Origin: Epiperipatus broadwayi
Lineage: Eukaryota > Onychophora > Udeonychophora > Euonychophora > Peripatidae
Direction: 5' to 3'
Assembly (NCBI GenBank): GCA_028023455.1
Contig: JAQFVV010000507.1
Coordinates: 306,501-370,500, forward strand
DNA length: 64,000 nucleotides
Shown: in pieces, positions 1-12,892 of the stretch
How the letters are laid out: each line of letters opens with the position of its first letter
Numbering within the stretch: the first letter of the stretch is position 1
Translations under genes and position numbers: made by a program
The notes under the pieces: model-generated
The model's database searches: none
What the model saw: the letters and a program-made list of their open reading frames with translations, nothing else
What the model was told of the DNA's origin: nothing

Positions 1-24
1 TGAAATAATGTTAACAAAGGCAAT

Positions 25-513
25 TCATGTTTGCACTGGATTGATTTCACTATCTTGAAGTGTGAAAAGAGAGATGCATATTTTTGAGAATAAATATTCT
101 GGGGTTTGACATAGAAGGAGTACTCTAATAGTGTTTCCAATAGATGTTATTAATCTGTGTATAAAATCATTTTTCAGTGAAACAATAATTTCAGAATAAT
201 CTGATAAAGATGAATTTTTTATTGTTAGGCGGATCATGTAATGCAACACTGGTGAGTAAAAAACCAGGTCAATTAATGATGGAAAATCTGCCATTATTAT
301 TAAATGAACCTGAATTCTATGGGAGTAGCCTTCTTCACTCATAAAGGGTATAGCTAGTAAGTGCAACCATTTTGTGATAAATACATTATATGACATATTG
401 AAATCTCCAAGTAAAATTAGTGAATATGATGAGGATGCTATTTTGGAGTTTCTAGTTTGAATAATTTTGTTAATTGATTTATGATTTGGACGTATATAGA
501 CAAATGCTACATT
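25..513 (-). pseudogene. LINE ORF2 endonuclease (EEP/APE-type) fragment
   Basis: The open frame between a stop at 514-516 and a stop at 25 reads AFVYIRPNHKSINKII, then LILLGDFNMS, and later NSSLSDYSEIIVSL. These are the YIRP strand, the catalytic GDFN and the terminal SDH motif of exonuclease-endonuclease-phosphatase domains that nick target DNA for LINE insertion. In this copy the SDH histidine is replaced by tyrosine (SDY), so it should be inactive even apart from its truncations. The N-terminal third of the domain, around 520-1000, is too decayed to read with confidence. Confidence 0.78.
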
Positions 514-1171
514 TTATGTAAACTGTTTTATGATATAAAGTGATAATTAATATGTGTGCATATATATTATTTTAAATGAATAGAAGGGCAGGTTTTCATT
601 GCCACTACTTCTGTGCCTGCTGAGGGAGAGAATGAAGCTTGGGAGAATGCTAAGTATCCCTAATTATTAAGATAGTTAGATGGATTAATGTGAGATTTAT
701 TATAAATTTTTCTTTCAAGCATCCCTGAGACTGTACAATTTCAAGCCATTTTAGTAATTGATTGTTTTTTCTGATGAGTTTAGTCCTTGGATATTTAATG
801 ACCCTATTTTTAGTCTCATTACAGGATCATTTAAAAACAAACACACCTATTGCAGTAACTATATTGTAATTCCATGTAGCTTCAATAACTTACACAGATT
901 ATGACAAAAAAAATTTAAGTCATAAGACTCTATCTTCTTCCTCCTATGATAGTTCTTGCACATTTACTTTTCTATTGGTCCTCAGATCTTCATCTGAAAT
1001 GCATTCAAACTCAGTATCTATAGAACTCATATTTGCTTTTCTTATTTTTTATACTCTAAGTTCTGGAACATATCATCTTCAATGAATTCATTAGACACCA
1101 CTTGGAAAACCAACTTCATTTGTTCTGCAGTATGCATGGCTCTTTCTTGGCAGTGACTTTTATTTTCAAGT
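514..1171 (-). other. Decayed LINE interior between ORF1 and endonuclease
   Basis: All three minus frames contain several stops. An acidic patch (FECISDEDLRTNRKVNVQEL, about 950-1020) may be the ORF1 tail. I see no intact endonuclease start. It is included as part of the same element by position. Confidence 0.45.
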
Positions 1172-1686
1172 CTATAGGGGCAGGCAAGGCAATAGGTAGT
1201 CTATAATATCTTGTGAAGTTTTATTGAGGGATATTATGGATTGTTTGTGATTTTGGCAATCACTTTTTAATATTTCTTGCTGCAGTGAGTTAATTTCTTG
1301 TAATGCTAATTTATCCTTGTCATTTATTGATTGATTTTCTTGTAAAATTGATTCACTTTCATCATTTATTGATTGCACTCTGGAGATGTTTTGTTCTTCT
1401 GTTACATAGTCATTAAATGGATTATTTTGATTATTACATATTATAGTTGTTTCAGTTGTCAGTTGAGGAGTGAATTCTGTGTTAATCACTGGCATCTTTC
1501 TACATTGATGACTTGAAGTTGCTCTCATATCACAATGCTTACATTTAAGTTTTGGATATGAATTTATAATATGCTCTCATTTTTTGCAGTGAAAACATTG
1601 TGGTTTAAGTCCATGAATTATTAAAAGCAGTGTCATTTCATGATTGGTTATAAGAGTGGGAATATCATTTGGGTTTATATTTTGAT
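1172..1686 (-). pseudogene. LINE ORF1 C-terminal part with zinc knuckles (broken)
   Basis: In the frame shifted from the preceding segment, the minus strand reads NPNDIPTLITNHEMT, then GLKPQCFHCKK, an in-frame TGA near 1579, then EHIINSYP and CKHCDMRATSSHQCRKMP. The spacing C-x2-C ... H ... C, with a second C-x2-C-x7-H-x-C, is a typical tandem zinc-knuckle arrangement of LINE ORF1. Downstream is an acidic, Q/N/S-rich tail of about 100 residues containing an internal duplication (SINDESESILQ / SINDKDKLALQ). The stop and the frame shift make it a pseudogene. Confidence 0.65.
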
Positions 1687-2205
1687 TTAGTCTAACTCTA
1701 AATTGATAACTGTTGCTATAGTTCCTTTTAAATATATAGGTTGAAAGACAGCAACAATTCCAAATGGGTGCATTAATTTATTGAAGTCATTGATTGTGTA
1801 ATTTAAATACACATTTTTAATTATGCCAGTAATAAAGTTTTCTCTATATTGATTAACTTTTACTAAAGCATATTTCCCTACAGTTTTAATTGTTTCATCA
1901 AATTTATCTTTTTGTTCCTCACTATATAATTCAATAGTGAGGTAGTGAGGATTTGGATGATCTGCAATGTGCAATATAGAATCCCATAAATTATTTGTAC
2001 TTATTTCTTTGTATAGAAAATCTTTAGGAAACCTACACAGTGAACAATTTATATATGTAATTGCAATGATAACAGACTGGTTAGTAAAGAAATTTTTAAA
2101 AGACATAAATAGATTCAGTGGGATGGTTGTGTTAAAGCTTTCTGAGATTTTTGTTAGACTTTCATTAGACCAGATCTCTTCTGTTGTGTTAACTGGTAGT
2201 GGGTT
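1687..2205 (-). pseudogene. LINE ORF1 protein, RRM-like part (broken)
   Basis: An open frame runs from about 2205 to a stop at 1687; the first Met is at 2106. The peptide has a hydrophobic and aromatic pattern (FPKDFLYKEIS, ILHIADHPNPHYLTIELYSEEQKDKF, GIIKNVYLNYTINDF) like the single-strand nucleic-acid-binding region of LINE ORF1/gag-like proteins. Near 1687 the frame must shift to continue into the zinc-knuckle region, so ORF1 is broken here. ORF1 proteins bind the element's own RNA. The assignment rests mainly on position just before the knuckles and the endonuclease. Confidence 0.6.
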
Positions 2206-2210
2206 CTGAA

Positions 2211-2835
2211 ATCATATCTAGTTTTGTGAGATCATTCATTGTGGAATGATGAAATCTTGAGACTGGAGTTTGATTTTTTTGCATGTTCTGATGAGTATCT
2301 CCTTTTTTAATGGATGCTTTGATTGCATCAGTGTATTATTTGCTGTGTTCAAAGAGGTCATCATAATGGAATTAAAAAAAGTAAAAACATTTTCATACAA
2401 ATTACAGAGGAGTTAACTTAAGTTTAGAAAGCTATATCTACTGAATATTGGGTTGCCTATATTCAATGCAGTTTATTTTAAATAAGAAAATAAACATTCC
2501 ATCATTAGATTTTCAATTGGATGGATGGTTGAAGAGTTGGAGTGTGGAGTGGATTGAAGCCTGTCCATTAAAGTATGAAGATTGGCTATCTTAATATATA
2601 TCTGAGCACTTATTGCACATATGTGTGCAGATGATAATCTGGACCAACTGATGATTGCTGATTTAGCATGAAATACACATATTGGTGATTATTTATCTTT
2701 TTGACATATATGTGTTCAGGTGTATCAGTGTTATGAGATGGAGTGGAGAGTGGTGGGTTGTGTGAATGTCTGTGCTCATATACCCTATATATTACATATA
2801 TTGATGCAGGTATATAATAAGGCTGTATTTCAGTT

Positions 2836-2871
<36 letters not shown>

Positions 2872-4047
2872 TATTATTATTATTATTGTAAAAATATCGT
2901 CTAAACTTATTTTATGTTTTTAATAGAAATAAAGAGTATTAACAATGAAAGGTAAAATTATGAAAAAAAACTTAAGCAACAATATTTTTGGTAGTTTATA
3001 ATTAGTTGATGACAAAAAGAATTATTCAAGGATTGGGATTAATTTTTTAAAATTAGATCACTAGAAAAAATTTCACATTGAAAATTATTAATTAATTTAT
3101 TCCATATTGACTTTAAATGAATCTTTCAATAAAGTAAAAATTGGCCTAAGTATACTCAATTTTATTTTTTAATATTAAAAAGATTATCAAATAATTAAAG
3201 TAAATACAAGTTTTGTTGACTAAAAATAGTAATGTTTGAATACTGTCGAGAATAAATATGTGTTTTTTAATATAATTGTTTAAATTATATGATGGTTTTA
3301 TATCTGAATACTATAACATCTATTAGATATTTATTACTATTAATTTTTTTAAATATTTGTTTGATTGGGGATATCTATGTGAAAGTGATATTTTTTTATT
3401 TTTTATAATAGTTAATTTATTTATTTATTTTTTATACTAAAATATATACACATCTAAAACAAATTTTAACCCCTTAATATTTAATCCTGGGTGTAAACAG
3501 AATGAAAATGCCTGTTCTATTTTGTTCACAATAATACTGCTCTACATTGATGTAATTTTGTAAAAGACACTCATTCAGACTAGTTTTGTTGTATTAGTTT
3601 ATTTTTAAAAGTGAAATTGTATAGCTCTTACAATAATGCTGTGGTAATGAAATGCACATAATATCTTTTTAAAAAATTGTTTTTTAACTAATTCTATTAG
3701 CAACAACTTGATAAAAATATGTTTTAAAAATACAACCTCTCCCAAATAACTTCTTTGTGTTATCTATCTTTTGTTCAATAATATAGTATAACTACTTTAT
3801 TGCAGTAGTTAATTTTTTGAATGTCTATTAATATTTAAGATATATGATATATATTATACTTTATTATATAATTCGACAATTAGGGATTTAGCCAGGCTTT
3901 ATTTAAGGGAAGAATTTTAAATTTTCATACTTAGGTTGTTTATTCAATAAATTTTTAGCTTTTAGCAGCCACTAAAGCCCTTTGCATTTTATTCTGTTTT
4001 GAAATTTGTAAAAGCATGCAATAATATCTTTAAAAATTGATTTTTTA
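2211..4047. other. AT-rich intronic DNA, no gene seen
   Basis: The stretch contains an (AAT)n/(ATT)n microsatellite at 2837-2887 and otherwise AT-rich sequence with stops in all frames. The first ~150 bases may be the degenerate 5' end of the LINE. No other element was recognised. Confidence 0.5.
2837..2887. repeat. (AAT)n/(ATT)n compound microsatellite
   Basis: About eleven AAT units run directly into about five ATT units, forming a self-complementary tract. The apparent poly-isoleucine ORF across it is an artefact. Confidence 0.95.
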
Positions 4048-4155
4048 GTCAAGCATTGTTAGCCGAGAGGTCATCGCAACCACCTTGCAAGCAAGTAGTT
4101 GATTGCAGACGGTTGTGGGTTCGCATCTCAGCGGATGCTATGACATATTGGAAAA
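4048..4155 (+). mobile_element. tRNA-derived SINE, family 1, with target-site duplication
   Basis: The sequence has an A-box-like TTAGCCGAGAGGTC and a B-box-like GTGGGTTCGCATCTC, and ends GGATGCTATGACATATTGG plus poly-A. A 15-bp direct repeat (AAAATTGATTTTTTA) flanks it at 4033-4047 and 4156-4170, the mark of LINE-mediated insertion. The same 3' end (GCTATGACATATGG) recurs near 20070 and, on the minus strand, near 16410 and 12820. Confidence 0.88.
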
Positions 4156-4584
4156 AAAATTGATTTTTTACTCATTCTGTTTTGCTTAGATTTGCATCAT
4201 GTGTGAATTATGGATCAGTTGAGTTTTTGGCTAGAGAATAAGTAAAAAGCTAATACTGCATTTCAAGAACAAAAACAGAAATAATATCATTATTAAAAAT
4301 AGTAAAAAAAGAAAAGGATAACACCATTAAAAAATTTAATACAACACAGCATTGCCCCAAGAACTGACATTTCAGAGGCAGTCACTCTACCCGTACTCCC
4401 AAGTAAACAACACATTTAAACCTTGAAAAACATTATTGATAAAGATAATTTCATCATATGCAGAATTACTGTAATTATGAGGCAATATTTTTAAAATAAG
4501 TTTTATTTTTAAATAAATTATTAATAATATATTACTTCTTATATAAATTAAGATAGTTAAATAAAATGATTGGGAAATCTAAAC

Positions 4585-5055
4585 ATTTTTATTTACATAA
4601 ATTTTTTATTAATTATATTGACAATAGGGCATCAGCCTGTTCAATTTTGTGCAATGGCAAAGTATATATGAAATATATTTCAAAAATAGAGCAAGTGCCA
4701 CAATTAGTTTAAATAAAAAAATATTCATCTTATGTTTAAATAATACAATCAGAATGTGTTTCTAGGAATAAAGTGATTCAGAAATTAAATATTTACATAT
4801 AAGTTTTATTAATTATTATAACATAATGGCGTCAGTCTGTTCGGTTTAGTGTAATGATAAGAGTATACAAGCTCGTACCTAGAAATTAGAAGACTGGACA
4901 ATTGTCACAAATTTATTTAAGTAAAGAAATATTCCTCTTATATTTAAATAAAAAAAATATTTGCACTCAAAACGTAATCCTAATGGTGAAATGAGTGAAA
5001 AATGTAAACAACTTCATTTGCATATAAATTTTATTAATTATCTTGGTGTCTTGGT
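4585..5055. repeat. Degenerate direct repeat, ~205-230 bp period, 2+ copies
   Basis: Blocks beginning TTTACATAAATTTTTTATTAA (4590), TTTACATATAAGTTTTATTAA (4793) and CATATAAATTTTATTAATT (5020) each lead into related sequence; the first two share a CATCAGCCTGTTC / CGTCAGTCTGTTC segment and a TTAAATAAAAAAATATTC-like end. The second copy contains GGTTTAGTGTAATGATAAGAG, weakly tRNA A-box-like, so this could be an old tandem SINE. Confidence 0.45.
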
Positions 5056-6217
5056 ATCCCAGAAGTGAAGCATTTTTGTGCTCTGCATAACCTGCATACC
5101 CACACATGGTGGTCTTTGTGATCACATTTAATGAACATAACATTTTTAATGAATTAAGTTTTTATCTACTTAATTTTCTATTCAACTCTATATTTTAGTT
5201 AATTTTTTTAAAAAAATTATTACTATATTTTTCTATATAATGTCACTAGTGAATACTTCCGTTAAAAAAAAAACAAAAAACATTTTTAATTATAAATATC
5301 GGTGAGTAATAAATCCAAATTACAGAAACTTTTCTGTTGCCACCATTATTTCTTTTTATTTAGTCATGCTTTTCCTGAAACCTATATTAATTGTATTGAT
5401 TTACAATGACTAGAGTTTTTATTAAAAAGGTTTTTAAAAACATTTTAATACATAATTATTACTTACATCAATTTTCATTGGCAATGATTATAGAATAATT
5501 AATATAATTCTGCTTTAATCTTAACTATCTGGAAATGCTTTAATAATTTCAAATCTCTCCGTACATCTTCAAAACCAAATGCTATATTTTAAAATACTTA
5601 TTCCTAAGCATCCTTATTTGTTTGTATATGTAATCAAATAAAAACTTTTATTATTTCTTTATATTTATTACGGTATAAATATTCAGTTTAAATTAATGTG
5701 ATATTTTGTTTTTAAATAAAAAAGACGAATATAAAAATATTTTTCTTTTGCCGAGAACTTGATTATTATTTATGATATTATTGTATGTTTAAAAATGACA
5801 GATCTTCAGACTTATAACAAAATCTCAGCTCCATTATTGATTGAAACTTTTTATTTAATTAAAATATCATTAGGAGACAAAACAGTCTGGTTTTCCCTCC
5901 TATTACTTTTGATGGCTATAGATAAAAAGTAAAATAAAACACTATCAAATATCTCACTGCAGAACAAAGGGTTTTATAAAGACTCTCATAAGAAAACAAT
6001 GAAGATTTAGGTATTATTTACCGGGTGATGAAAGTTTAAGCAGTTTTCTTTTTAAAAAAACTGTTGAATTCATCTCCTATACATCCATTTATTAACTGCC
6101 ATTGCTTATTGATTTATATAAATTGGTTATCTAATTGAAATCCAAATCCAGGTCATATATATAAATGCTACAACTACACCATGAAGTTCTTGATGAGTTA
6201 CGACTAGTATATTTATA
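5056..6217. other. AT-rich intron, nothing recognised
   Basis: Poly-A/T rich with no open frames of note. A slightly GC-richer patch at 5040-5110 has no recognisable feature. Confidence 0.5.
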
Positions 6218-6335
6218 CATCATATGATCACCATTTCTTATGCTTATTCATAACTGTTATTAAAACAAGCAAAACTCTCCATACAGTATTACCACTCTGG
6301 CTTGCACTAAGTAGCAGTACTGTATGGAGAGTTTT
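6218..6335. mobile_element. Foldback MITE copy A (CTCCATACAGTA family), truncated
   Basis: The arm AAAACTCTCCATACAGTA at 6271-6288 is repeated inverted as TACTGTATGGAGAGTTTT at 6318-6335, perfectly, around a 29-bp loop. Upstream, CATATGATCACCATTT (6221-) matches the terminal inverted repeat of copy C near 52040, so the left end is present and the right end is lost. Confidence 0.8.
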
Positions 6336-9300
6336 CCCTATTTTATATATATACACACTCACTCTCTTTTCATTATTATAATTGATTTCTTTCAAATCAG
6401 TTTTTTGTTAATTAAAAAAAAAGTTATTACAATCATTAACTGATCTTAAATCAGAAACAGATTAATGTTTTAATTTTAAAATGCACGAGTTAAAAAATAA
6501 TTATTTTAGTTTTTGAGTAAGTCTGGAATTGTTTTTATTGCTCTGGAGTTGGGTTGATGAAAATAATCGGTGACTACATTTAAACACCGTAACTAGGAAC
6601 TTTTTATGAATTCTTGAACAATGAAACATTTGACTGACAATACAATGAATTCTTGCGTAAAAGTATTATAATCTAAAACTAGGGTATTTTTTTACATAGT
6701 TATTTTAAAATAAATAACAGGCCATTCGCTAAATAAAATAGGAACTTTAATTATCCATTTCATTATGTAATAAAATTCTTTTACTCCCTTACATAAAGAT
6801 TGAGAAATTCTGTATACATATAAAAAAAAAATTATAGAGTGGTAGTTAAAACATTTGTTTGTCATAATCATAAAGTGGGATTAAAAATCCTAATAAATTG
6901 AAGATTAGGATTTTTAAGGTAAATTAAATATTTTCAAATGGCTAGTTTATCGATAATTAATTCAGCTGGCCACCCTAGAAAATAAAATAAACCCTCTCAC
7001 CAACTAGATTTAGTTAATTTGTAGAGGAGTGATTTTTCCATCACTATTTCTCTCTGAAGGGATAGGTTTGTTATATACTATGCAATTTAAAGCTATTTTA
7101 TTTCTAATACATTTATAAATTTAAATAATAGAAATTTAATGGGATTCTCTGAGTATTTTTATAAATAATTTCCAACTATAAAGCAAAGAACCAGTTAAAA
7201 ACATTTACTAGATGATTCGATTTCAGTTTGCAATATCTGTTTTTTAGTTAATAATTTTCTTCAATACATTACAGCAGAAAAATTATTTATAAAAATTCAT
7301 AGAAAATTTCTATTAAATTCCTATCATTCCAACATAGAAATATTTACATATAATCAAGATTTTCTTAGACTTATAGATGCAAGTTTTGAAAATTTGAACA
7401 AAAATTTCCCAGTATTATTTTAAGTAATTTTCGGCTATAATGTAGTCAAGCAAGTAAACAATTATAAACTGTCACTGAAGTCACATCATCTAGTAACTTT
7501 TTTTTATCTGCCTGATGCATCTATAAATAATAAATGGAATTGCTTTTACCTATGCTCTAGCTTTAAATAAGGGAACTGGTAACATTAATAATTTTATAGC
7601 TGACAGTAATATAGAACAATATACAAAAAAACCCATTAAAACTTTCAATATATACATTTATAAATTCATGAAAATATTCTAATTATTATATATACATTTT
7701 TATAGGGGAGTTTTAATTGTGAAAATATTTGAGATATTGAAATATACCTCCTTATTTAAAACTACTTTTATTTTTATAGGTAAGACAAAAAATAGAATTG
7801 GTATATGATGTGATTTCAGTTAGTAATGCCAGTTTTTAAATGGCTGTCTGTCTGCTTACATCATAGCTACAAGTTAAAAATCCAATTAAAACTTTCAATA
7901 TAAGATCTCTTTCAGAATGCAAATTAAATTAAGCTGTTATATATTAAAAACAAATGTTAACTTTTGATTATTACTGGTGACAGTATGTCACTGAATGCCC
8001 CTTAAAACATGTTATTCAATCCATTATTTGCAGTTATTATAATACACTATTAAAGCAAATTTACATATATTCATTAGTACAAGGTCAGCTATGCATCTAT
8101 TTCCAACTGAAAAGTAAAAGTTTCAGAATAATCTGCATTGATCAGATAAAGATAGAAAAGAAGACTGTGATTTTAATATTATACAATATACACTACTGAT
8201 AAAAAAGGAATCATCATCAACAGGGCTAAGTCCTTATACCATTATCATCTGATCTATTCAAAAGTTTTAAAAATATTACTGATTAAATGAATGTCACCTA
8301 GTAACTACATTAAATAGAAAAAAATAAGTATTTTCAAAAATTCAGATATGTACTGCATACATAAATAATAACATTACAGAATAAGAAAAATTCAAAGTGA
8401 TAATAAAAATTAATATGGTAAAATGATTATAATTAATACAAAATAAGTAATTCATTTGGGTACATTTTAATAAAATGGAAAAGTAACCCTTTTCTGTAAC
8501 ATAAATATAATTATACAATCTATAAAATTATACAATCAGTTATTATTTAATCTATTAAAGATTAAAATCTTTCAATAAAGATAAAGATTAATATTCTCTT
8601 ATTATAATTAAGTGTAGGTTTTGTAAAATATGCATAATTTGATTTTTGGGTATTACAGAAATAAATTAATTCTTATTACTTTGCTATAAGGCTAAGTTGA
8701 ATATCTAAATATTTTTTAGATTTTTTAGAAACTTAACTAAATTCATTAAATGAATAAAAAATATATAAGATAAACAACAATGTTTTCAAAATTCATAATG
8801 CAGTTGAATTTTGAAATTTTTAAAAGCAATAATTTCCAGCTGTTTCTCTAGGATTAAACTTTTCACTATGAGGTTTAGAAATAGGTATGATGTAACTTTT
8901 AAAAAAATATTATTCATAGAAGTTTTGATTATCCAATAAAAAATATTGATTGAATTTATGAGAAAATAAGTTTCATGGGTATTTCTTTAGCATGTCCTTT
9001 ACTATTGGCTAGCATTTTATCACTAGAAGCTGTGTCCTTCAGAAATTACATTTGCTTGTTGTTTTACTATTCCCATAACAATGATGACATTTTTCTGACA
9101 TTATAATCTGTTGGGAGAGTTGATAGTCAATAAGCCATGCTATTTATGTGATCTATCATGTAGTCAAAAGGAAATAAAATAGTAAGGTTTGATTTTTACT
9201 TATTTTATACTGTCCACAAAGAATGCAAAACTATGTTGCCATGGGTTTTCACATTCTACAAGTTTAAATTGAAAAATTTGTTACAAAGAACTTATTTATT

Positions 9301-12300
9301 TTCAGTATTGGTGATGCCAATAAATATAGTGATAATATGCTTGGAAATGTCTTTAGAAACTATAACATAATAATTTAATATGTGCAAAACCAAATAACTT
9401 CCCATTCAAATAAATGAAAGCATGTTTTTATTGGAAAATAACAAGTAATAATCCAAATGAATACTCATTTTTAAAGGATATAAAAATAGCATATTATAAT
9501 TAAATTTACATTTTATCTTTTTTTTAAATTATATTTGTTTTCAATCTTGTTTTATTTGTTTTGATAATGTTAAAATTTGTGAAACAAATAAATATGTTCC
9601 AAAAGATCTACATTTTATTGCACAATAATTTTATTTATTTTATTCTTTAAAATTGAAATAATCAGCTTTAAATAAATTAAAAATATTGAAGTGATAGAGG
9701 TGTCATGTTGAAATGTGAAATGGACTAGTAGAGTACATTCTAAGATCACAATTTGGTAAATCTAGACTTCCAACAATATTTCAGTTAAAATGTTAGCTGT
9801 AGGAATATATATATAATTTTTAATCATTATATTATTGGTTTTATTAAAAGCTACTTATCTTTTTTTTTGGTGGAAGGACTAATCAAAGCTATTAAACAAA
9901 GAATTTAACTGATGATACATACATATAGTTTTTTATGCTAAATTAAATCAACAAGAACAGATAAAATGCCATCAGTTTAGAAACTTCAGTTTCTAGACTT
10001 TTCTAGAATAAGTGAACATATAGTAATAATTCAATACTACATATTTTACTCTCTCATTATAAATCTCTTGTGATTTTAAAGTACTCACACACTGCCAAAA
10101 ATTTAAATAAATTCAAGCTACTCTTTATTTAAAGAAGCAGTGTGGCTGAAACAATATAGCTATGGGGCATTTCAATGTATCAAATTTATTTTCAAAAATA
10201 ATTTAAATAGATTTGAAATCTTTAGATATTTTTACCTTAATACAGAATCTTTATCGTACAAATATATATATTGTAAGAGTACATGAAACTGACCACACAC
10301 ACACCCATCTTAAAGACCACTACCATCAATAATTGTCAAAAACATATTGTTAATGATACACTAATAACTTTGTGTAAATTTGTCATTTAAAAATATATTT
10401 TTAAGGATTCTTGACAATACTGATTTATAGATAGTTAAACTTCAAAAAGCAAACAATTCATAAAAATCAAAACAAAGAAATAATAATTAAACTTTAGTAT
10501 TTGTTAATCCATTACATTAAACATTCAGATATTCAAGGACATCACAATTGAAAAAAAAAAGAAAACCAATATAAAAAAATGTGATGGAATAACTAGCAGA
10601 AAGATAAAATGAAAGGCTTCTCTTGATTAAAAAAAAAGAGATTTGAACATAACTGTGGCTAGTTAATACATAGCTTAACAAAATCTAAACTTGAATCCAC
10701 TATTTAAAACTATATAACAACAGCCATTGAACTACCATATCTCCAAAGAAGAAAATAATATTATGAAATAGAGAAAACTGTGTGTATAAATATGAATGGA
10801 CTAAATATTTTGTAAAGTTACTTTACAAACTATAGAATTATTATTATTCATAATGATACCAAATTTTAGCATTAAAAGTAAGAAATCACCTCAAGCTTAT
10901 TTAGAGGATTGGTAAAATTAAAAATTCACTATTAATTCTTAATAAAACTAAGAATGTCAAGTAAATTTATCAACACAGTTACTTAGCTAAGTCTGTCTAA
11001 AAGAAAAAGAACATTTTAGAGATAAAGTGTTCACCAAACAACAGTGATGTTAGATTTGAGTTTTAATGGAAATCAGCTTCTATCTATTCATGCTGAATAT
11101 GACATCAACATATGTTATAACAAACCAAGGAAAATTCTTAGATCGAAGGGAATACTAGAGGTTAAAGAATGGAATTGCCATCAGAATAGTCAAACAGCAT
11201 TTGAACATAGGAAAGTGGATTTTAAATGAGAAAAAGAAAAGATTCCTAAAAATAGAATTCCTTGAGTATTTACCAATATGAACTGTCATTAATTCAAATT
11301 TTGACTCAACTACACAGGATTAATATTATATATAAAATTTTTCTTTGTATTTTTTTATATTCTAATTTTTTACTTTTGATAATAGATTAAATTTCACCAA
11401 ACAGTAATTTAAAACTATATAGAGGAGAGATCAGGAATATTAGTATTCTCAAGTTATTAATAAAAAGATATACATATAAACCTAAAGTTTGCTTAATAGT
11501 AAGTTTAACTATTTACAGACAGAAAGGTAAGACTTTATTACTTTATGTAGTATTAGATAACTACAATAGGACAATTATAATGTTTAATCTTAAATGAGAA
11601 ATGTTTGTTACAATTAATTTATTAGTTAGATCTTTGTTATTCAGAATATATGACTAAAACTCTTGTATAATTGATCTTAGAAAGAAATTCCCAAAGGTAT
11701 AAAATAATACTTACAAAATCCTATTTCTGGGATATACTCACTAAGGGTAACAATGTTAGTTAATGTGTACATATCATTATTTGTATGAAGATTTAAATTT
11801 ATTTTGCATTGTAAAGTTTAAGTTAATAAATTGGGCGAATGAATTATTTATTATCTTTTGTAATGATATATTATGACTGGATTACCAGATACTGAAGAGA
11901 GGAAATGAAGGATGATCACATTTATTTAATTGTTCATTTAATAATTGTCACCATATATTATGTTGAAATATAATTATAAACAAATTTTGTTATTGTTAAT
12001 GATTTTATTAAATACTTATTATCATAATCAAAGTCATTGTTATTTATCTACTCCACAATTCATCACATCACATCATATATATATATGATTTGTATATAAG
12101 CATGGGAATTATACTTTGAAGTAAAACCCATGCATATTCTTCCTGAGCGTGAATACCAGGGCATACCATGAGTAGATTAGAGGGAAAATAGAAAAGGGCA
12201 TATTAACTTGAAACTCCTTCCATTTCACTATTAATATTTTTATGATGATATTGATTGAAATAAATTACTTTAATGATCATAATGAAACATATACTTTCAA

Positions 12301-12795
12301 TGAGAAAAGGCTCACCCGGCTACATATGGAGTCTAACGATTGAGATATTTTATTGACTATTGCACATTTTCCATCTAGTACAACTGCTCATCTCATTACA
12401 ATATATATATATAACATTTACTGTTTTAAAATTGAGTAATAATAATAATAATAATAATTTATCTTTCATTTCGTATTAAACATTCTTATAAATAGCAGCA
12501 AACACCAACATAATTTTTTCTTTCATTTCTTTAAACTATAAATCAATTTATTATCATTTTTTCTGCCTTGCTCTACAGATTTTTGAAAGATATTGCAATA
12601 TACTATTATATTTTTTTAAAAATCAATTATTGGAAGTTCTATTTTAAAGAAGTTTATCTTAAAGCTATTTCCGTAAGACAAAGTCAATCAATGGTTTAAG
12701 ATAAATCATTCAATTAAAATAAAAAAGATCATAATGATACTCTTAGAAATTAGATTTTCTTTGATATTACTTTTAAATATGTGTATTACTAACTT
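6336..12795. other. Long AT-rich intronic stretch with scattered simple repeats
   Basis: About 6.5 kb with no coding frame worth reporting. It holds (AT)n tracts (9806, 12077, 12404), a (TAA)n at 12436-12459, a (CA)n at 10295 and many poly-A runs. Around 7160-7900, related segments in both orientations (for example GTCACATCATCTAGTAAC near 7480 and GATGTGATTTCAGTTAG near 7808) suggest decayed foldback elements. A GC-richer patch at 12,110-12,190 holds CATGGG/CCCATG as a small inverted repeat. Confidence 0.5.
12436..12459. repeat. (TAA)n microsatellite
   Basis: Seven to eight TAA/AAT units in a row. Confidence 0.9.
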
Positions 12796-12892
12796 ATTTT
12801 TTTTTTTGCATGTGTCATAGCATTGGGCGGGAAGCGAACCCGCTAACTCGGGACAATTGCTTGTAAGGCTGCTGTGCTGACCTCTTAGAGTG
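12796..12892 (-). mobile_element. tRNA-derived SINE, family 1
   Basis: Read on the minus strand: an A-box region near GAGGTCAGCACAGCAGCC, then ACAAGCAATTG, a B-box-like GCGGGTTCGCTTCCC, then GCTATGACAC and an A-rich tail (poly-T on the plus strand at 12796-12807). The 5' end is less conserved than in the copy at 16.4 kb. No clear target-site duplication was seen. Confidence 0.75.

Larger units (their letters stand above)
1..2210 (-). mobile_element. Decayed two-ORF non-LTR retrotransposon (LINE), 5' part
   Basis: Reading from right to left, the element shows an ORF1 with an RRM-like segment followed by zinc knuckles, then an acidic polar tail, then an apurinic-type endonuclease fragment that reaches the left window edge. 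This order (ORF1 with CCHC, then EN, then presumably RT) is that of L1/Tx1-like and related LINEs. Reverse transcriptase would lie beyond the left edge. Several stops and frameshifts show that it is dead. The exact clade cannot be told without the RT domain. Confidence 0.75.

Noticed and set aside
1967-2209. Plus-strand ORF of 80 codons
   Set aside because: It is the antisense shadow of the LINE ORF1 frame.
2720-2923. ORF encoding a poly-isoleucine protein
   Set aside because: It is produced by the ATT microsatellite and has no other support.
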